Source: Acidobacteriota bacterium (GTDB taxonomy: Bacteria > Acidobacteriota > Vicinamibacteria > Marinacidobacterales > Marinacidobacteraceae). From it: a stretch of 64,000 nt of DNA. Location of the stretch: contig JAJDVI010000012.1 in NCBI GenBank assembly GCA_022826195.1, positions 135,583 to 199,582 of the forward strand. Reading direction: 5' to 3'. The position numbers and the translations under genes are program-made. The notes beneath the pieces were generated by a model. That model searched no databases. It saw only the letters and a list, made by a program, of their open reading frames with translations, and was not told the DNA's origin. This document shows positions 15,091 to 24,080 of this stretch, piece after piece; positions within the stretch are counted from its first letter, which is position 1; each line of letters begins with the position of its first letter.

Positions 15091-16695
15091 TCAGCGTTGG
15101 ATTCGCGCTCCCGCGCGATGCCGGTCTGAAGACCGGCGGTCCCGCGCCGGTGGGCCCAGCGAGTACTCCCGAAACACGTAGTTGCCGCCCGTCGTCGGGA
15201 CCGCCCGCGCGGGATCGTCGAGCTGGGGGGCGCTGACGAAGCGCTGCCTGGCGACCACGGTCGAGGTGCGGTAGCCGAAGATCGCCGGCTGGAGCGCCAC
15301 CAGGTCCCGGTTCAGCTCCAGGTAATGCCGCTCGCGCGCGGACCGGTCGAGGATGGCTCTCCCGGCCTCGATGCGGGCGTCGATTGCGGGATCCCCGAGC
15401 CAGGACATCGCCGACCAGCTTCCGGCATTGTCGCTGTGGTACATCGCCGTCAGGATCGAATCCGGATCGGGCGTGTAGGCACTGACGTCCACGGTATTGG
15501 CGTGGGGCGTCGTCTCGGGGCGGCTGGCCCGGTCCAGGACCAGGGCCCAGGGAGCGGAGGTGATTTCGACCCGCACGCCGATCTCCGCCATGTTCTGCTG
15601 GAAGAGGAGCGAGGCGCGCTCGGTGTTGCCGACCTCCGTGACCCACTGAATCTCCACCGGATGCTCGTCGGGGGCGTAGCGGGAGAGCGCGAGCTCCCGC
15701 CGTGCCGCCTCCAGGTCGCGTCTGGGTTTCGGCGCCTCCGGGTCGTGACCCAGGAGCCGCGGCGGCACCGGTCCGCGGCTGGGAACACCGTTCGCGAACG
15801 TCTCGTCCACCCGCAGCAGCCGGAGCAGCGCGTCGTAATCGAACGCGAGCGCCAGGGCGCGGCGGAAGTGAACGTCGTCGGTCGGAGGACGCCGGGTGTT
15901 CAGCATGATGAAGAAGCTCGACGTGCCCCGGTCGTGGGCGAGCTCGACCTCCGGCGAGCCGGCCATCGCGCGCAACACCTCGGGCGGCATGCTCAACCGG
16001 GTGATCTCGTGTTCGCCCCGCGCCATCAGCGCCCGTACGGTGGGAACCGCCATCGAGTACTTGAGGCGCACGATCTCGGGCGCTCCGGGCGCGAAGGGCT
16101 GATGGTGTGCCTCGGCACGGTGCAGCAAGGTCAACTCGCGCGGGTCGTGGCTCACGACCTGGTAAGCGCCGCTTCCCGCGGCTTCAGCGGAAAGAAAGGT
16201 CTCCGGCTGGCCTTCCACGCGCTCGCGGTTCACGATCGCCACCCGGGTGAGCGCGGCGACGAAGGGCGCGAACGGTTGTTGCAGCGTGAACCGGACCCGC
16301 CCCGGGTCAGCGGCGGCCGCGCTTTCGACCTCGGGGAGCAGGTAGGAGTAACCCCGCTGCAGCCGGGTCATGCGCTCCATCGAGAAGACGACGTCCTCGG
16401 CTTCGACGGCGGTGCCGTCGTGGAAGCGGGCGTCTTCGCGGAGCGAGAAGGTGTACGTCCGCCCGTCCTTGCTGACGGTCCATCCGGTGGCGAGGTCGGG
16501 GACGACGCTTCCGTCAGGGGCCGTGCGGACGAGGAAGTCGTAGACGTTCATCATCAGGATCGAATCGGCGTAGTCGGAGCCCTTGTGCGGGTCGAGCTCG
16601 CCGACGGCGGCGTCGTTGACGCGCAACAGACGCCGTTCGGGCGGCTGGCAGGCGGCCAGCCCGACGGCGACGAGGACGGCGAGGCGCCGGCTCAC
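15091..16695 (-). CDS. ABC transporter substrate-binding lipoprotein (SBP_bac_5, peptide/opine type)
   Basis: This 534-residue protein has a GTG start and a lipoprotein signal, VSRRLAVLVAVGLAAC (lipobox LAAC, Cys16). The mature part shows family landmarks: GELDPHKG, DLATGWTVSKDGRTYTFSLR, FHDGTAVEAEDVVFSMER, GSGAYQVV and AYTPDPDSI. It binds di/oligopeptides or related amides outside the membrane. The OppBCDF genes at 20704-24080 lack an adjacent binding protein, so this is their likely partner. Its start overlaps the upstream stop by 4 bp. The last 16 or so codons are encoded by the dispersed repeat (hairpin 15120-15137), so the C-terminus is probably a read-through tail. Confidence 0.88.
   Translation of the reverse strand: MSRRLAVLVAVGLAACQPPERRLLRVNDAAVGELDPHKGSDYADSILMMNVYDFLVRTAPDGSVVPDLATGWTVSKDGRTYTFSLREDARFHDGTAVEAEDVVFSMERMTRLQRGYSYLLPEVESAAAADPGRVRFTLQQPFAPFVAALTRVAIVNRERVEGQPETFLSAEAAGSGAYQVVSHDPRELTLLHRAEAHHQPFAPGAPEIVRLKYSMAVPTVRALMARGEHEITRLSMPPEVLRAMAGSPEVELAHDRGTSSFFIMLNTRRPPTDDVHFRRALALAFDYDALLRLLRVDETFANGVPSRGPVPPRLLGHDPEAPKPRRDLEAARRELALSRYAPDEHPVEIQWVTEVGNTERASLLFQQNMAEIGVRVEITSAPWALVLDRASRPETTPHANTVDVSAYTPDPDSILTAMYHSDNAGSWSAMSWLGDPAIDARIEAGRAILDRSARERHYLELNRDLVALQPAIFGYRTSTVVARQRFVSAPQLDDPARAVPTTGGNYVFREYSLGPPARDRRSSDRHRAGARIQR
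15120..15137. repeat. Hairpin of the dispersed repeat inside the 3' end of the binding-protein gene
   Basis: GCCGGTCTGAAGACCGGC is a perfect 7-bp stem with a TGAA loop. It is the reverse complement of the hairpin at 1577-1594. It lies within the last codons of the substrate-binding protein gene. Confidence 0.6.
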
Positions 16696-17852
16696 TCGAC
16701 GGCGCAGGTCGGCTCGGACCCGATCCGGCTCCGGTTGCGCGCGACGAGGTCGTACGCCGCCTGGCCGATGCGGTCGAAGACGGGAAAGAAGAACGCGATC
16801 ATGCCGGCGATCGCGAGGCTGCGCGCCCAAGCGGGCCCCCAGTGCAGGCTCAGCAGGATTCCGAGCATGACGAGGTGGGTGACCGGGTTGTAAAGCAGCA
16901 TCAGCTTGAACGCCTGGAAGCCCTCGGCGATGCGCTCGCCGTCCACGACGACGTGCAGGCGCTTCGCGAGGGCGTCCCGGGAGATGCCGAACCGGTCGCC
17001 GGTTCCACTCTGGAACGTGGTCCACCGGAACGCGCCTTCGAAGTCGAGGGCCTCGAACCACCGCTTCGTCTTCGCGCAGATGCCGCAGTCGCCGTCGTAG
17101 ATGACCTCGGTCGTCGTCCGGGGCCAGCGGGCGAACGCGAAGTAGGCGGCCGGCGCGACGTAGAGGAACAGGACGAACGTGATCCCGGTAAAGAGCGTCA
17201 TCGCCGCGTGAAAGAGGATCCCGAGCCAGATCGCGAAGACCCACAGCCGCGGCCAGGCGAAGCCCACGAAGAGGCTCAGCTCGGTCGCGATCGTCGCCCA
17301 GCACATGAACTTCGACAGCGCCATCGGCGGCAGCAGCGCGGCGGCGCGCAGGTAGAGGTCGTGCTCGAGGTTGACGGTCCAATGCTCGAAGAACTGGCCG
17401 GAGAGCCAGTCGGTGTCGAGGATCTTGTTGAGTCCGGCGCCGAAATAGATCATCGCCACCTGGATCCGCAGGAGCCAGACCGACCGCGCGGACGTGTAGA
17501 GGCCGATCAGCGTGAGCACCGCCCCCATGAAGAACGTGTTGTTGGCCCAGTAGACCCGCGACGCGGCGATCCCCACCAGGATCGTCATGCCGACCACGAA
17601 GGACGCCAGCCGCACGCCGCGGTTGAAGAGCAGTGCCACCGAACCCGCGAGGAACAGGACCTGCAGCGCGGTTCGGAACAGCTCCGGGTCCCCGATCCGG
17701 TCGAACACGGACAGGAAGGGGAGGAACGGGTCGGGGAGCGTCGTCACGTGGCCCGTCGCCAGCATCGTGACCACGAGGAGCTTCGCCGACAGCAGGAGCG
17801 GCGCGGGGAGCGCCGTACCCGTGAGCCGCAGCGGGTTCCACGACGGCGTCAT
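16692..17852 (-). CDS. HTTM-domain membrane protein fused to a DCC (DUF393) thioredoxin-like domain
   Basis: This 386-residue protein has, at about 1-240, a multi-pass segment resembling the HTTM domain of vitamin K-dependent carboxylase-like proteins (MIYFGAGLNKILDTDW, WATIATELSLF). At about 248-335 there is a DCC/DUF393 domain opening VIYDGDCGICAKTKRW with the CxxC pair Cys256/Cys259. A further membrane segment ends the chain. Other bacteria carry these two parts as neighbours or fusions. The substrate is unknown; a membrane thiol-redox role is a guess. It overlaps the binding-protein gene by 4 bp and follows the small membrane protein by 7 bp. Confidence 0.8.
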   Translation of the reverse strand: MTPSWNPLRLTGTALPAPLLLSAKLLVVTMLATGHVTTLPDPFLPFLSVFDRIGDPELFRTALQVLFLAGSVALLFNRGVRLASFVVGMTILVGIAASRVYWANNTFFMGAVLTLIGLYTSARSVWLLRIQVAMIYFGAGLNKILDTDWLSGQFFEHWTVNLEHDLYLRAAALLPPMALSKFMCWATIATELSLFVGFAWPRLWVFAIWLGILFHAAMTLFTGITFVLFLYVAPAAYFAFARWPRTTTEVIYDGDCGICAKTKRWFEALDFEGAFRWTTFQSGTGDRFGISRDALAKRLHVVVDGERIAEGFQAFKLMLLYNPVTHLVMLGILLSLHWGPAWARSLAIAGMIAFFFPVFDRIGQAAYDLVARNRSRIGSEPTCAVE

Positions 17853-17859
17853 GACGGCC

Positions 17860-18201
17860 TTAGCGGGGCGGCCAGGTCCACGTTTCTTCGGGATGTCCGT
17901 TGACGGTGTAGGTCACGACGACCTCGGCGCCGTCCTCCCGTCCGTAGGTCTCCTCGTACTGCTGGACCTTGTCGAGCGCGTGCTGGATGGCCTGCCAGTT
18001 GCCTCCCTCGGCCGGCTGCCGGTAGCGCGCCAGGATTTCTTCGGCGCTGAGCTCGCGCCCGTCGATGACCACCGCGATCGAGTAGAGGTTCTGCGAGTCC
18101 ATCGGCGCCCAGCAGAAGTAGCGCGACGGGACGAAGCGCGCGTAGCCGATCATGACGACCTGGAAGACGAGCAGCGCGATCGCGGCGACCGTGCGGGTCA
18201 T
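17860..18201 (-). CDS. Small single-pass membrane protein, unknown function
   Basis: This 113-residue protein has one N-terminal membrane segment (VAAIALLVFQVVMIGYARF) followed by a hydrophilic domain ending TVNGHPEETWTWPPR. I do not recognise the family. The ATG overlaps the symporter stop (ATGA, 18198-18201), and the HTTM-DCC gene starts 7 bp downstream. It is therefore part of the four-gene unit symporter, small protein, HTTM-DCC, binding protein, and may be a subunit or accessory of one of these. Confidence 0.75.
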   Translation of the reverse strand: MTRTVAAIALLVFQVVMIGYARFVPSRYFCWAPMDSQNLYSIAVVIDGRELSAEEILARYRQPAEGGNWQAIQHALDKVQQYEETYGREDGAEVVVTYTVNGHPEETWTWPPR

Positions 18202-19721
18202 GAACCGAGCGTACCCCTTCGCGGCGGGTGCTTCTCCCACACCGCGCTCACCGTCCAGCCGACGGCGACCTGGACCAGCAGCGATGCCGAGGCGACCCAC
18301 TGGAAGCTCACCGGGTCGCCTCCGGTCTCGGGATCGAAGCCGAAGATCGGTCCGGAGAAGGCCACCAGCGCTGCCGCGACGATGCCCGCGAGGGTGCCGA
18401 CCGTAGCCCCGACGGCGCGCACCCGGGGGATGAACAGGGCGAAGAGGAAGAGGCCGAAGATGGGTCCGGTCAGCAGGTTCGACGTCTTGGACGTCACCTC
18501 GGTGATGTTGCCGGGCACGAGGTCCATGACGAAGCTGCCGAGCACGATGAGTCCCCCGGCCGCCGCGGCGAGCCAGCGGGCCTGCCGGAGATCCCGCGCG
18601 TCGTCGCGCCGGCGTTTCCGGAAACGACCCACGAAGTCGGTCAACACCACCGCGGAGATCGAGTTCACGCCCGAGTCCACGCTGGACATGGCAGCCGCGA
18701 ACATCGCGGCGACGACGAGTCCCGCGACCCCGGCCGGGAGCCGGTTGGCGATGAAGAACGGGAACACGTGGTCCGCGTCGGCGCGGAGCGACATGCCCGC
18801 GCCGAGCTGTCCGGGAAAGGCCTCGAAGTAGCCCAGGAGAGCCACGCCGACGAGCGCGAGCACGATCGTGACCACGGCGATGGCGGCCAACTGGGTCCCG
18901 TAGGCCCGCCGGGCCGCGCGCAGGTCGGTCGTCGCCATGAACCGCTGCACCGAGACCTGGTCGCCGCCCGCGGTGGCCGCGTACCAGACCATCGTGGAGA
19001 CGACCGTCCCGAACGCGGTGACCCGCACGGCCGGGTCGAAGCTGAACAGGGGTTGCGTGTCCCAGTTGGCCTGCCAGGTCGTCGGAAACCAGCCGAAACC
19101 GCCGAGTTCCACGGTGACGATGCCGAGCACCAGGAGGGCTCCTCCGAAGAGGAGCAGCGACTGGATGCAGTCGGTGACGACGACGGCCCGGAGGCCTCCG
19201 AGGGACGTGTAGATGACGGCGACGGTGGCCGTGAACAGGACGACCAGGGGTACGGCGGAGGGCCCGGCGCCGATCATCACCGTCAGCGCCACCGCCGCCG
19301 CGTAGACCACGAGCGACATCCAGGCGAGCCGCAGGAGGATGAACATCGAAGCGCCCAGGACCCGCGCCCCGGTTCCGAGGCGCACCTCGAGGAGCTCGTA
19401 GGCGCTCGTCACGCGGTGCTTCATGTAGACCGGAAGGAGGCCGTAGGCGACGACGCAATAGACGAGGGGGAGTCCGACGAGCTGGACCAGCAGCACCGGC
19501 CCCCGCCCGAGGGTTTCGCCGGGTACAGACAGGTAGGAAACCGTGCTCACCAGCGTCGCGAACAGCGAGACGCCGACGGCGATCGGATTGAGGCGGCCGC
19601 CCCCGATGAAGTACTCCTTGGTCGAGGACTGGCGCCGGCCGTAGTACCAGCCGAGCCAGAGGGTGAGGCCTGCGTAGGCGGCGAGCACGAGCCAGTCGAT
19701 GGCGGCCAGGCCTTGATTCAT
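18198..19721 (-). CDS. Sodium:solute symporter (SSS family)
   Basis: This 507-residue protein counts from the ATG at 19721 (MNQGLAAIDWLVLAAYAG). About 13 hydrophobic segments are visible. SSS landmarks are present: YFIGGGRLNPIAVGVSLFAT, TLVSTVSYLSVPG, and AAMFAAAMSSVDSGVNSISA, the conserved Na+-site helix region with adjacent serines. Members import sugars, amino acids, pantothenate or similar solutes with Na+. The subtype cannot be fixed by reading. It is first in a four-gene minus-strand operon and divergent from a DHDPS-family gene 50 bp away, suggesting shared control. Confidence 0.9.
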   Translation of the reverse strand: MNQGLAAIDWLVLAAYAGLTLWLGWYYGRRQSSTKEYFIGGGRLNPIAVGVSLFATLVSTVSYLSVPGETLGRGPVLLVQLVGLPLVYCVVAYGLLPVYMKHRVTSAYELLEVRLGTGARVLGASMFILLRLAWMSLVVYAAAVALTVMIGAGPSAVPLVVLFTATVAVIYTSLGGLRAVVVTDCIQSLLLFGGALLVLGIVTVELGGFGWFPTTWQANWDTQPLFSFDPAVRVTAFGTVVSTMVWYAATAGGDQVSVQRFMATTDLRAARRAYGTQLAAIAVVTIVLALVGVALLGYFEAFPGQLGAGMSLRADADHVFPFFIANRLPAGVAGLVVAAMFAAAMSSVDSGVNSISAVVLTDFVGRFRKRRRDDARDLRQARWLAAAAGGLIVLGSFVMDLVPGNITEVTSKTSNLLTGPIFGLFLFALFIPRVRAVGATVGTLAGIVAAALVAFSGPIFGFDPETGGDPVSFQWVASASLLVQVAVGWTVSAVWEKHPPRRGTLGS

Positions 19722-19740
19722 GCGCGGGCTCGGGTATAAC
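19713..19740 (+). promoter_or_regulatory. Putative promoter for the DHDPS-family gene
   Basis: TTGATT (19713-19718) and TATAAC (19735-19740) are spaced by 16 bp. The ATG is at 19772, with a purine-rich GGAAGGGAG upstream. The -35 overlaps the start of the divergent symporter gene, so the two promoters would compete or be co-regulated. It was read by eye. Confidence 0.4.
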
Positions 19741-19771
19741 ACAGCCCCGTGACGGAAGGGAGACCCGACCC

Positions 19772-20719
19772 ATGACGCCGGCGGACGCCAGGAAGACCAT
19801 CTGTGGACCGTTGATCCCGGTCATCACCAACTACGCGGACGACCTCAGCGTCGATCACGACGCCATCCGGGAGAACGTGAACTACGTCGTGGACCGGGGC
19901 GTCCGCACGGGCAGCGGGGTGCTGCTGGCCGCCGGCGCCGGCGGCGACTTCCCGATGCTGACGCTCGACGAGCGGAAGGCGGTGTGCGAGACCATCGTGC
20001 GGGCGGCGGCCGGCCGGACGCCCGTGCTGATTGGCGCTCAGGACACGAACCCCGCGGTGTCCGTCGAGCTCGCGCGCTTCGCCGAGGACATCGGCGCCTG
20101 GGGCATCCAGCTCGCACCCGGCTACTACTACGAGTCGTCCCCCGAGGACTGCTACCGGCTGTTCGAGACGGTGCACGAAGCCACCAGCACGCTCGGCATC
20201 ATGATCTACAACACGCACTGGGAGGCCTACGACATGTCGCTCGACGACGTCGAGCGGCTCGCCGAACTGCCCCGTTGCCTTGCCCTCAAGTGGTCCACGG
20301 CGCGCGGCACCCTCGACTACCAGCGCGGGGTCGTGCGTTTCCGGGACCGCCTCGCCGTCATCGACAACCACGGGCTCCAGGGCCTGACCCACCTGCTCGG
20401 CGGGCGGGGATACATCACCCACCTGTGCACCGTCTGGCCGGAGCACGACCTCGAGGTCTTTCGGCTCCTGGAAGCCGGCGACTACGCCGCGGCGCAGGAG
20501 CTCCTGAGCACCGTCAACTGGCCGTGGTACGACTTCCGGGTGCGGATGTGGCGCCGCACCGGCGCGGAGAGCCCCGTCGTCAACGCGGCGCTCGAGCTGA
20601 CGGGCCGGAGGGGAGGGCCGAGCCGGCTTCCCACCCGCCGCCTCGACGAGTCCGAGCGCGGGGAGCTGAGGCGGATCCTCGCCGACGTCGGGGCGCCCGG
20701 CGTTCAGGCGAATTCCTGA
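19772..20719 (+). CDS. Dihydrodipicolinate synthase family aldolase/dehydratase
   Basis: This 315-residue TIM-barrel enzyme of the DapA/NanA superfamily keeps the Schiff-base lysine (ALKWST, Lys173) and the catalytic tyrosine (IMIYNTH, Tyr146). The GTTGE substrate loop of DapA is replaced by AAGAGGDF, so lysine biosynthesis is unlikely; a lyase or dehydratase acting on a 2-oxo acid is more probable. It is divergent from the symporter and converges on the Opp operon (16-bp tail overlap). This position suggests a step after uptake of the island's substrate. Confidence 0.85.
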   Translation: MTPADARKTICGPLIPVITNYADDLSVDHDAIRENVNYVVDRGVRTGSGVLLAAGAGGDFPMLTLDERKAVCETIVRAAAGRTPVLIGAQDTNPAVSVELARFAEDIGAWGIQLAPGYYYESSPEDCYRLFETVHEATSTLGIMIYNTHWEAYDMSLDDVERLAELPRCLALKWSTARGTLDYQRGVVRFRDRLAVIDNHGLQGLTHLLGGRGYITHLCTVWPEHDLEVFRLLEAGDYAAAQELLSTVNWPWYDFRVRMWRRTGAESPVVNAALELTGRRGGPSRLPTRRLDESERGELRRILADVGAPGVQANS

Positions 20720-21507
20720 TCGACCGCCTCGTCGTCCGGCCGGGCTGGCTTGAGGCGCTCCTCGGCTTCGTCGACGACGGCAACATTTGACAACAGGCGC
20801 CGCGTGTAGGGGTGCTGCGGTTTCCGCAAGACGGAGTCGGTCGGTCCGAGCTCGACGAGCCGCCCCCGGTAGAGCACCGCCACCCGGTTCGCGACCGAGT
20901 TCACCAGCGCGAGGTCGTGGGTGATGAAGAGGTAGGCGATGCCCAGGTCCTGCCGCAGCCGTTCGAGCAGCCGCACGACGCGCGCCTGCACGAGAACGTC
21001 GAGGGCCGAGGTCGGTTCGTCGAGGACGATCAAACGGGGCCCGGTCGCGAGCGCGCGCGCGATCGCCACCCGCTGGCGCTGGCCCCCGGACAGCTCCGAG
21101 GGGAAGCGATCGACAAACCGCTCGGCGAGATCTACCTTGTCGAACAGCTCGACGAGGCGCGCCCGCCCGCGGGGGAGCCCGTGCACGACGAGGGGCAGGG
21201 CCACGTTGGCGCCCGCGGTCCTGCTTGGGTTCAGGGTCGAGAGCGGGTCCTGCGGGACGAGCTGAATGGCCTTCCGCTCGGCCCGGGTACGGCTTCGATG
21301 GGCAAGTTCGCCGTCCCGATACCGGATGCTGCCCGCGGTCGGTCGTTCGAGCCCGACGACGAGGCGCCCGAGCGTCGTCTTGCCGGAGCCCGACTGCCCG
21401 ACGACCGCGAGCGATTCTCCTTCCGCAATCCCGAGGGAGATCCCGTCCAGCGCGACGACGCGGCCGTAGCGCTTGCCCAGATCGCGGACGGCGAGGAGTT
21501 CAGCCAT
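20704..21507 (-). CDS. Peptide ABC transporter ATPase, OppF/DppF type
   Basis: This 267-residue protein starts at the ATG at 21507 (MAELLAVRDLGKRYGRVVAL). Walker A is GQSGSGKTT, the signature LSGGQRQRVAIARAL, Walker B LIVLDEPTSALD, and the switch ITHDLALV. The tail QHPYTRRLL is typical of the OppF/DppF subgroup, which pairs with an OppD-type ATPase. It is the last gene of the HyuA-to-OppF operon and overlaps the OppD-type gene by 8 bp. Confidence 0.92.
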   Translation of the reverse strand: MAELLAVRDLGKRYGRVVALDGISLGIAEGESLAVVGQSGSGKTTLGRLVVGLERPTAGSIRYRDGELAHRSRTRAERKAIQLVPQDPLSTLNPSRTAGANVALPLVVHGLPRGRARLVELFDKVDLAERFVDRFPSELSGGQRQRVAIARALATGPRLIVLDEPTSALDVLVQARVVRLLERLRQDLGIAYLFITHDLALVNSVANRVAVLYRGRLVELGPTDSVLRKPQHPYTRRLLSNVAVVDEAEERLKPARPDDEAVDQEFA

Positions 21508-22261
21508 CTGCGGCCCCCGACAGCCGGGGAACGCTCGCGAGGAGCGACCGGGTGTACTCGTGGGAGGGAGCGCGAAGGATCTGCCGCGTCGGACCACGCT
21601 CGACGATCTCGCCCTCCCGCATGACGTAGACCTGCTCCGCGAAGGCGCGGACGAGCCCCAGGTGATGGGTAATGAGGAGCACGGCCGTCCCCTCGTCGCG
21701 CGCTCTCCGGGCGAGCAGCTCGAGGCTCAACTGCTGTATTTCCGCGTCGAGCGCGGTCGCGGGCTCGTCCGCGACGATGAGCTCCGGTTCGTTCACCAGC
21801 GCGGCGGCCAGCAATACGCGCTGCGCCATGCCGCCGCTGAGCTGGAACGGGTAGGACCGCAGGACTCGTTCCGGATCCCGGATCGCGACGCTCTCCAGCA
21901 GCGCGGCCAGGCGGCTCCGTTCCCGGCTCCGGGCGATGGCCCGGAGCTGGTCCTCGACCCGGAAGACCGGGTTGAGCGCGCTCATCGGGTCCTGGAACAC
22001 CATGGTCATCCGTGATCCCCGAAGTCCGGCCCATCCTGCCTCGAAGAGATCGGTTCCGTCGAAGCGCACGTGTCCGGTGGCGCTCGCGGTTGGCGGAAGC
22101 AGACCCATGATGGCCCTCGCGGTCATGGACTTGCCGGAGCCCGACTCGCCGACGAGCGCGACGCGCTGTCCGGCCCCGACGCTCAGGTCGAGGCCGCGGA
22201 CGACCCGGGCCGTCGTGCCTCGACGCCGGATGACGACTTCGAGTCCTGCGACGTTCAGCAC
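21500..22261 (-). CDS. Peptide ABC transporter ATPase, OppD/DppD type
   Basis: This 253-residue protein starts at GTG 22261 (MLNVAGLEVVIRR), overlapping the permease stop by 7 bp. It has Walker A GESGSGKS, Q-loop VFQDPMSALNPV, signature LSGGMAQRVLLAAAL, Walker B LIVADEPATALD and switch ITHHLGLV. The SGGM variant and the tail HEYTRSLLASVP are usual in DppD/OppD-like subunits. It is shorter than typical OppD (about 320 residues) because the C-terminal iron-sulphur extension is missing. Confidence 0.9.
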   Translation of the reverse strand: MLNVAGLEVVIRRRGTTARVVRGLDLSVGAGQRVALVGESGSGKSMTARAIMGLLPPTASATGHVRFDGTDLFEAGWAGLRGSRMTMVFQDPMSALNPVFRVEDQLRAIARSRERSRLAALLESVAIRDPERVLRSYPFQLSGGMAQRVLLAAALVNEPELIVADEPATALDAEIQQLSLELLARRARDEGTAVLLITHHLGLVRAFAEQVYVMREGEIVERGPTRQILRAPSHEYTRSLLASVPRLSGAADG

Positions 22262-23067
22262 GATTCGTCCGCTCCGAAGAGGTCGCGAATGCCGTCGCCC
22301 AGCAGGTTGAAGCCGAGGACGGCGATCACGATGCCGAGGCTCGAGAACACCGTGGGCCACCAGACGTCCGGCAGCAGCGGCGTCCCCGCCGCCACCATCG
22401 TGCCGAGGTCGGGCGTCGGGGGCTCCGCTCCCAGCCCGAGGAAGGAGAGCCCGGCGCCCATGAGAATCACGAAGCCGGCGTCGAGCGTCATCTTCGTCAG
22501 GATCGGTCCCCGGGCGTTGGGCAGGATCTCGCCGAACATCGTGCGGAGCGGGCCGGCCCCGGCGGTCTCGGCGGCTTCCACGTAACCCTCGGTCCGGATG
22601 GAGCGGGTGACGTTGTAGACGAGCCGCGTGTACCAGGGCCACCACGCGAACGAGACCGCCACCATCGCCATCGTCAGCGACGGGTCGAAAAGCCCCAGGA
22701 TCGCCATCGCGAGCACGAGCGACGGGACCGCCAGAAAGATGTCGGTCGTCCGCAGGATGACGGTTTCGAGCCAGCCGCCGAGATAGCCGGCGGCAAGCCC
22801 CGTCGTGACACCGATGGGAACGGCGAGCAGGAGCACCACGCAGGCGAGCAGGAACGACGTCCGGTAGGCGAAGAGCAGCCGGCTCAGAAGGTCCCGGCCC
22901 ACCCCGTCGGTCCCGAGCAGGTGGTCGGCGTTCGGGGGGTGGTAGGCGAGGTCGACGTCCACGAAGGCCCCCGCGTGCGACGGATAGGGCGCGAGCCACG
23001 GGGCGAGGATGGCGACCAGCACGAGGCCTCCGACGATGACGGCGCCGAGGAATCCGCTCCGGGTCAT
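22255..23067 (-). CDS. Peptide ABC transporter permease, OppC/DppC type
   Basis: This 270-residue inner-membrane permease starts at ATG 23067 (MTRSGFLGAVIVGGLV), overlapping the OppB-type stop (ATGA). It has the OppC landmark HLLGTDGVGRDLLSRLLF and the ABC permease EAA loop region EAAETAGAGPLRTMFGEILPN, which contacts the ATPases. Six hydrophobic segments are visible. Confidence 0.92.
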   Translation of the reverse strand: MTRSGFLGAVIVGGLVLVAILAPWLAPYPSHAGAFVDVDLAYHPPNADHLLGTDGVGRDLLSRLLFAYRTSFLLACVVLLLAVPIGVTTGLAAGYLGGWLETVILRTTDIFLAVPSLVLAMAILGLFDPSLTMAMVAVSFAWWPWYTRLVYNVTRSIRTEGYVEAAETAGAGPLRTMFGEILPNARGPILTKMTLDAGFVILMGAGLSFLGLGAEPPTPDLGTMVAAGTPLLPDVWWPTVFSSLGIVIAVLGFNLLGDGIRDLFGADESC

Positions 23068-24080
23068 GAGTCCCGCCGATACCGGATGCGCGGGTCCACG
23101 AAGACGGTCACGGCGTCCACGACCGCGTTCACGGCCACGAACAGCAGCGTCATGACGAGCACCGTCGCCATCATCCCGTTCAGGTCCTTGTAGAGGATCG
23201 TGTCCACCCCGTAGCGCGCGAGCCCCGGCCACGCGAAGACCTTCTCGACGAGGAAGGCGTTGCCCATCAGCGCCACGAGCTCGAGTCCCAGGATGGTCAG
23301 TACCGGGATGGAGGCGGGCCGGAGGGCGTACTGGAAGGCGACCCTCCCCTCCGGGACCGCGTAGGCGCGGGCGAACTCGATATAGGGCCTGGCCGCCACG
23401 TCGACCATGCTCGCCCGCATGATCCGCGCGGTCTGGCCGAGGGCAGGGAGTGACAGCGCGACCGCCGGCAGGACCAGGTGGTGGAGGGCGTCCGCCGCGT
23501 GCCGCCACTGCCCGGCGAGCAGGGCGTCGGTCACGTAGAGGCCGGTCACGCGCTCGGGCGGGAGCAGCCATTCGGAGAGCCGTCCGGCGATGGGAAACAG
23601 CTCGAGCCAGAAACCGAACACCAGCATGAACGCGACCGCCCAGACAAAGGTGGGGGTGGTCACGGCGATCACCGACAGGAGACGTAGTCCGTGATCGAGC
23701 CAGGTGTTCCGCCGCATGCCGGAGGCCACGCCGAACAGGACGCCGCACCCACCCACGAACACCATGGCGAACAGGACGAGCTCGAGGGTGGCGGGAAAGG
23801 TGTTCCGGATGTCGGCGGACACCGCGCGGCCGGTGTAGAGCGAGATCCCGAAGTCGCCGGTGAGCGCCTGTCTTGCGTAGCGGGCGTACTGCACCGTGAC
23901 CGGCTCATCGAGCCCAAGCCGCTCCCGGAGCGCCTCCACCTGCTCGGGGGACGCCGCCGGGCCGAGCGCGAGCCGCGCCGGGTCCCCGGGAACGACCCGG
24001 GCGAGGACGAAGATGAGGACCGAGACGCCGGCGACGACGAACACGCCGCCGATGACCCGGCGCACGAGCCGGTTGATCAA
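23064..24080 (-). CDS. Peptide ABC transporter permease, OppB/DppB type
   Basis: This 338-residue protein begins at TTG 24080, giving MINRLVRRVIGGVFVVAGVS, the expected first helix of DppB-like permeases. It includes VVPGDPARL, YARQALTGDFGISLYTGRAV, and an EAA-type loop, YIEFARAYAVPEGRVAFQYA, followed by LRPASIPVLTILG. The start overlaps the amidase stop by 4 bp, so uptake genes are co-translated with the hydrolase genes. Confidence 0.92.
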   Translation of the reverse strand: MINRLVRRVIGGVFVVAGVSVLIFVLARVVPGDPARLALGPAASPEQVEALRERLGLDEPVTVQYARYARQALTGDFGISLYTGRAVSADIRNTFPATLELVLFAMVFVGGCGVLFGVASGMRRNTWLDHGLRLLSVIAVTTPTFVWAVAFMLVFGFWLELFPIAGRLSEWLLPPERVTGLYVTDALLAGQWRHAADALHHLVLPAVALSLPALGQTARIMRASMVDVAARPYIEFARAYAVPEGRVAFQYALRPASIPVLTILGLELVALMGNAFLVEKVFAWPGLARYGVDTILYKDLNGMMATVLVMTLLFVAVNAVVDAVTVFVDPRIRYRRDS

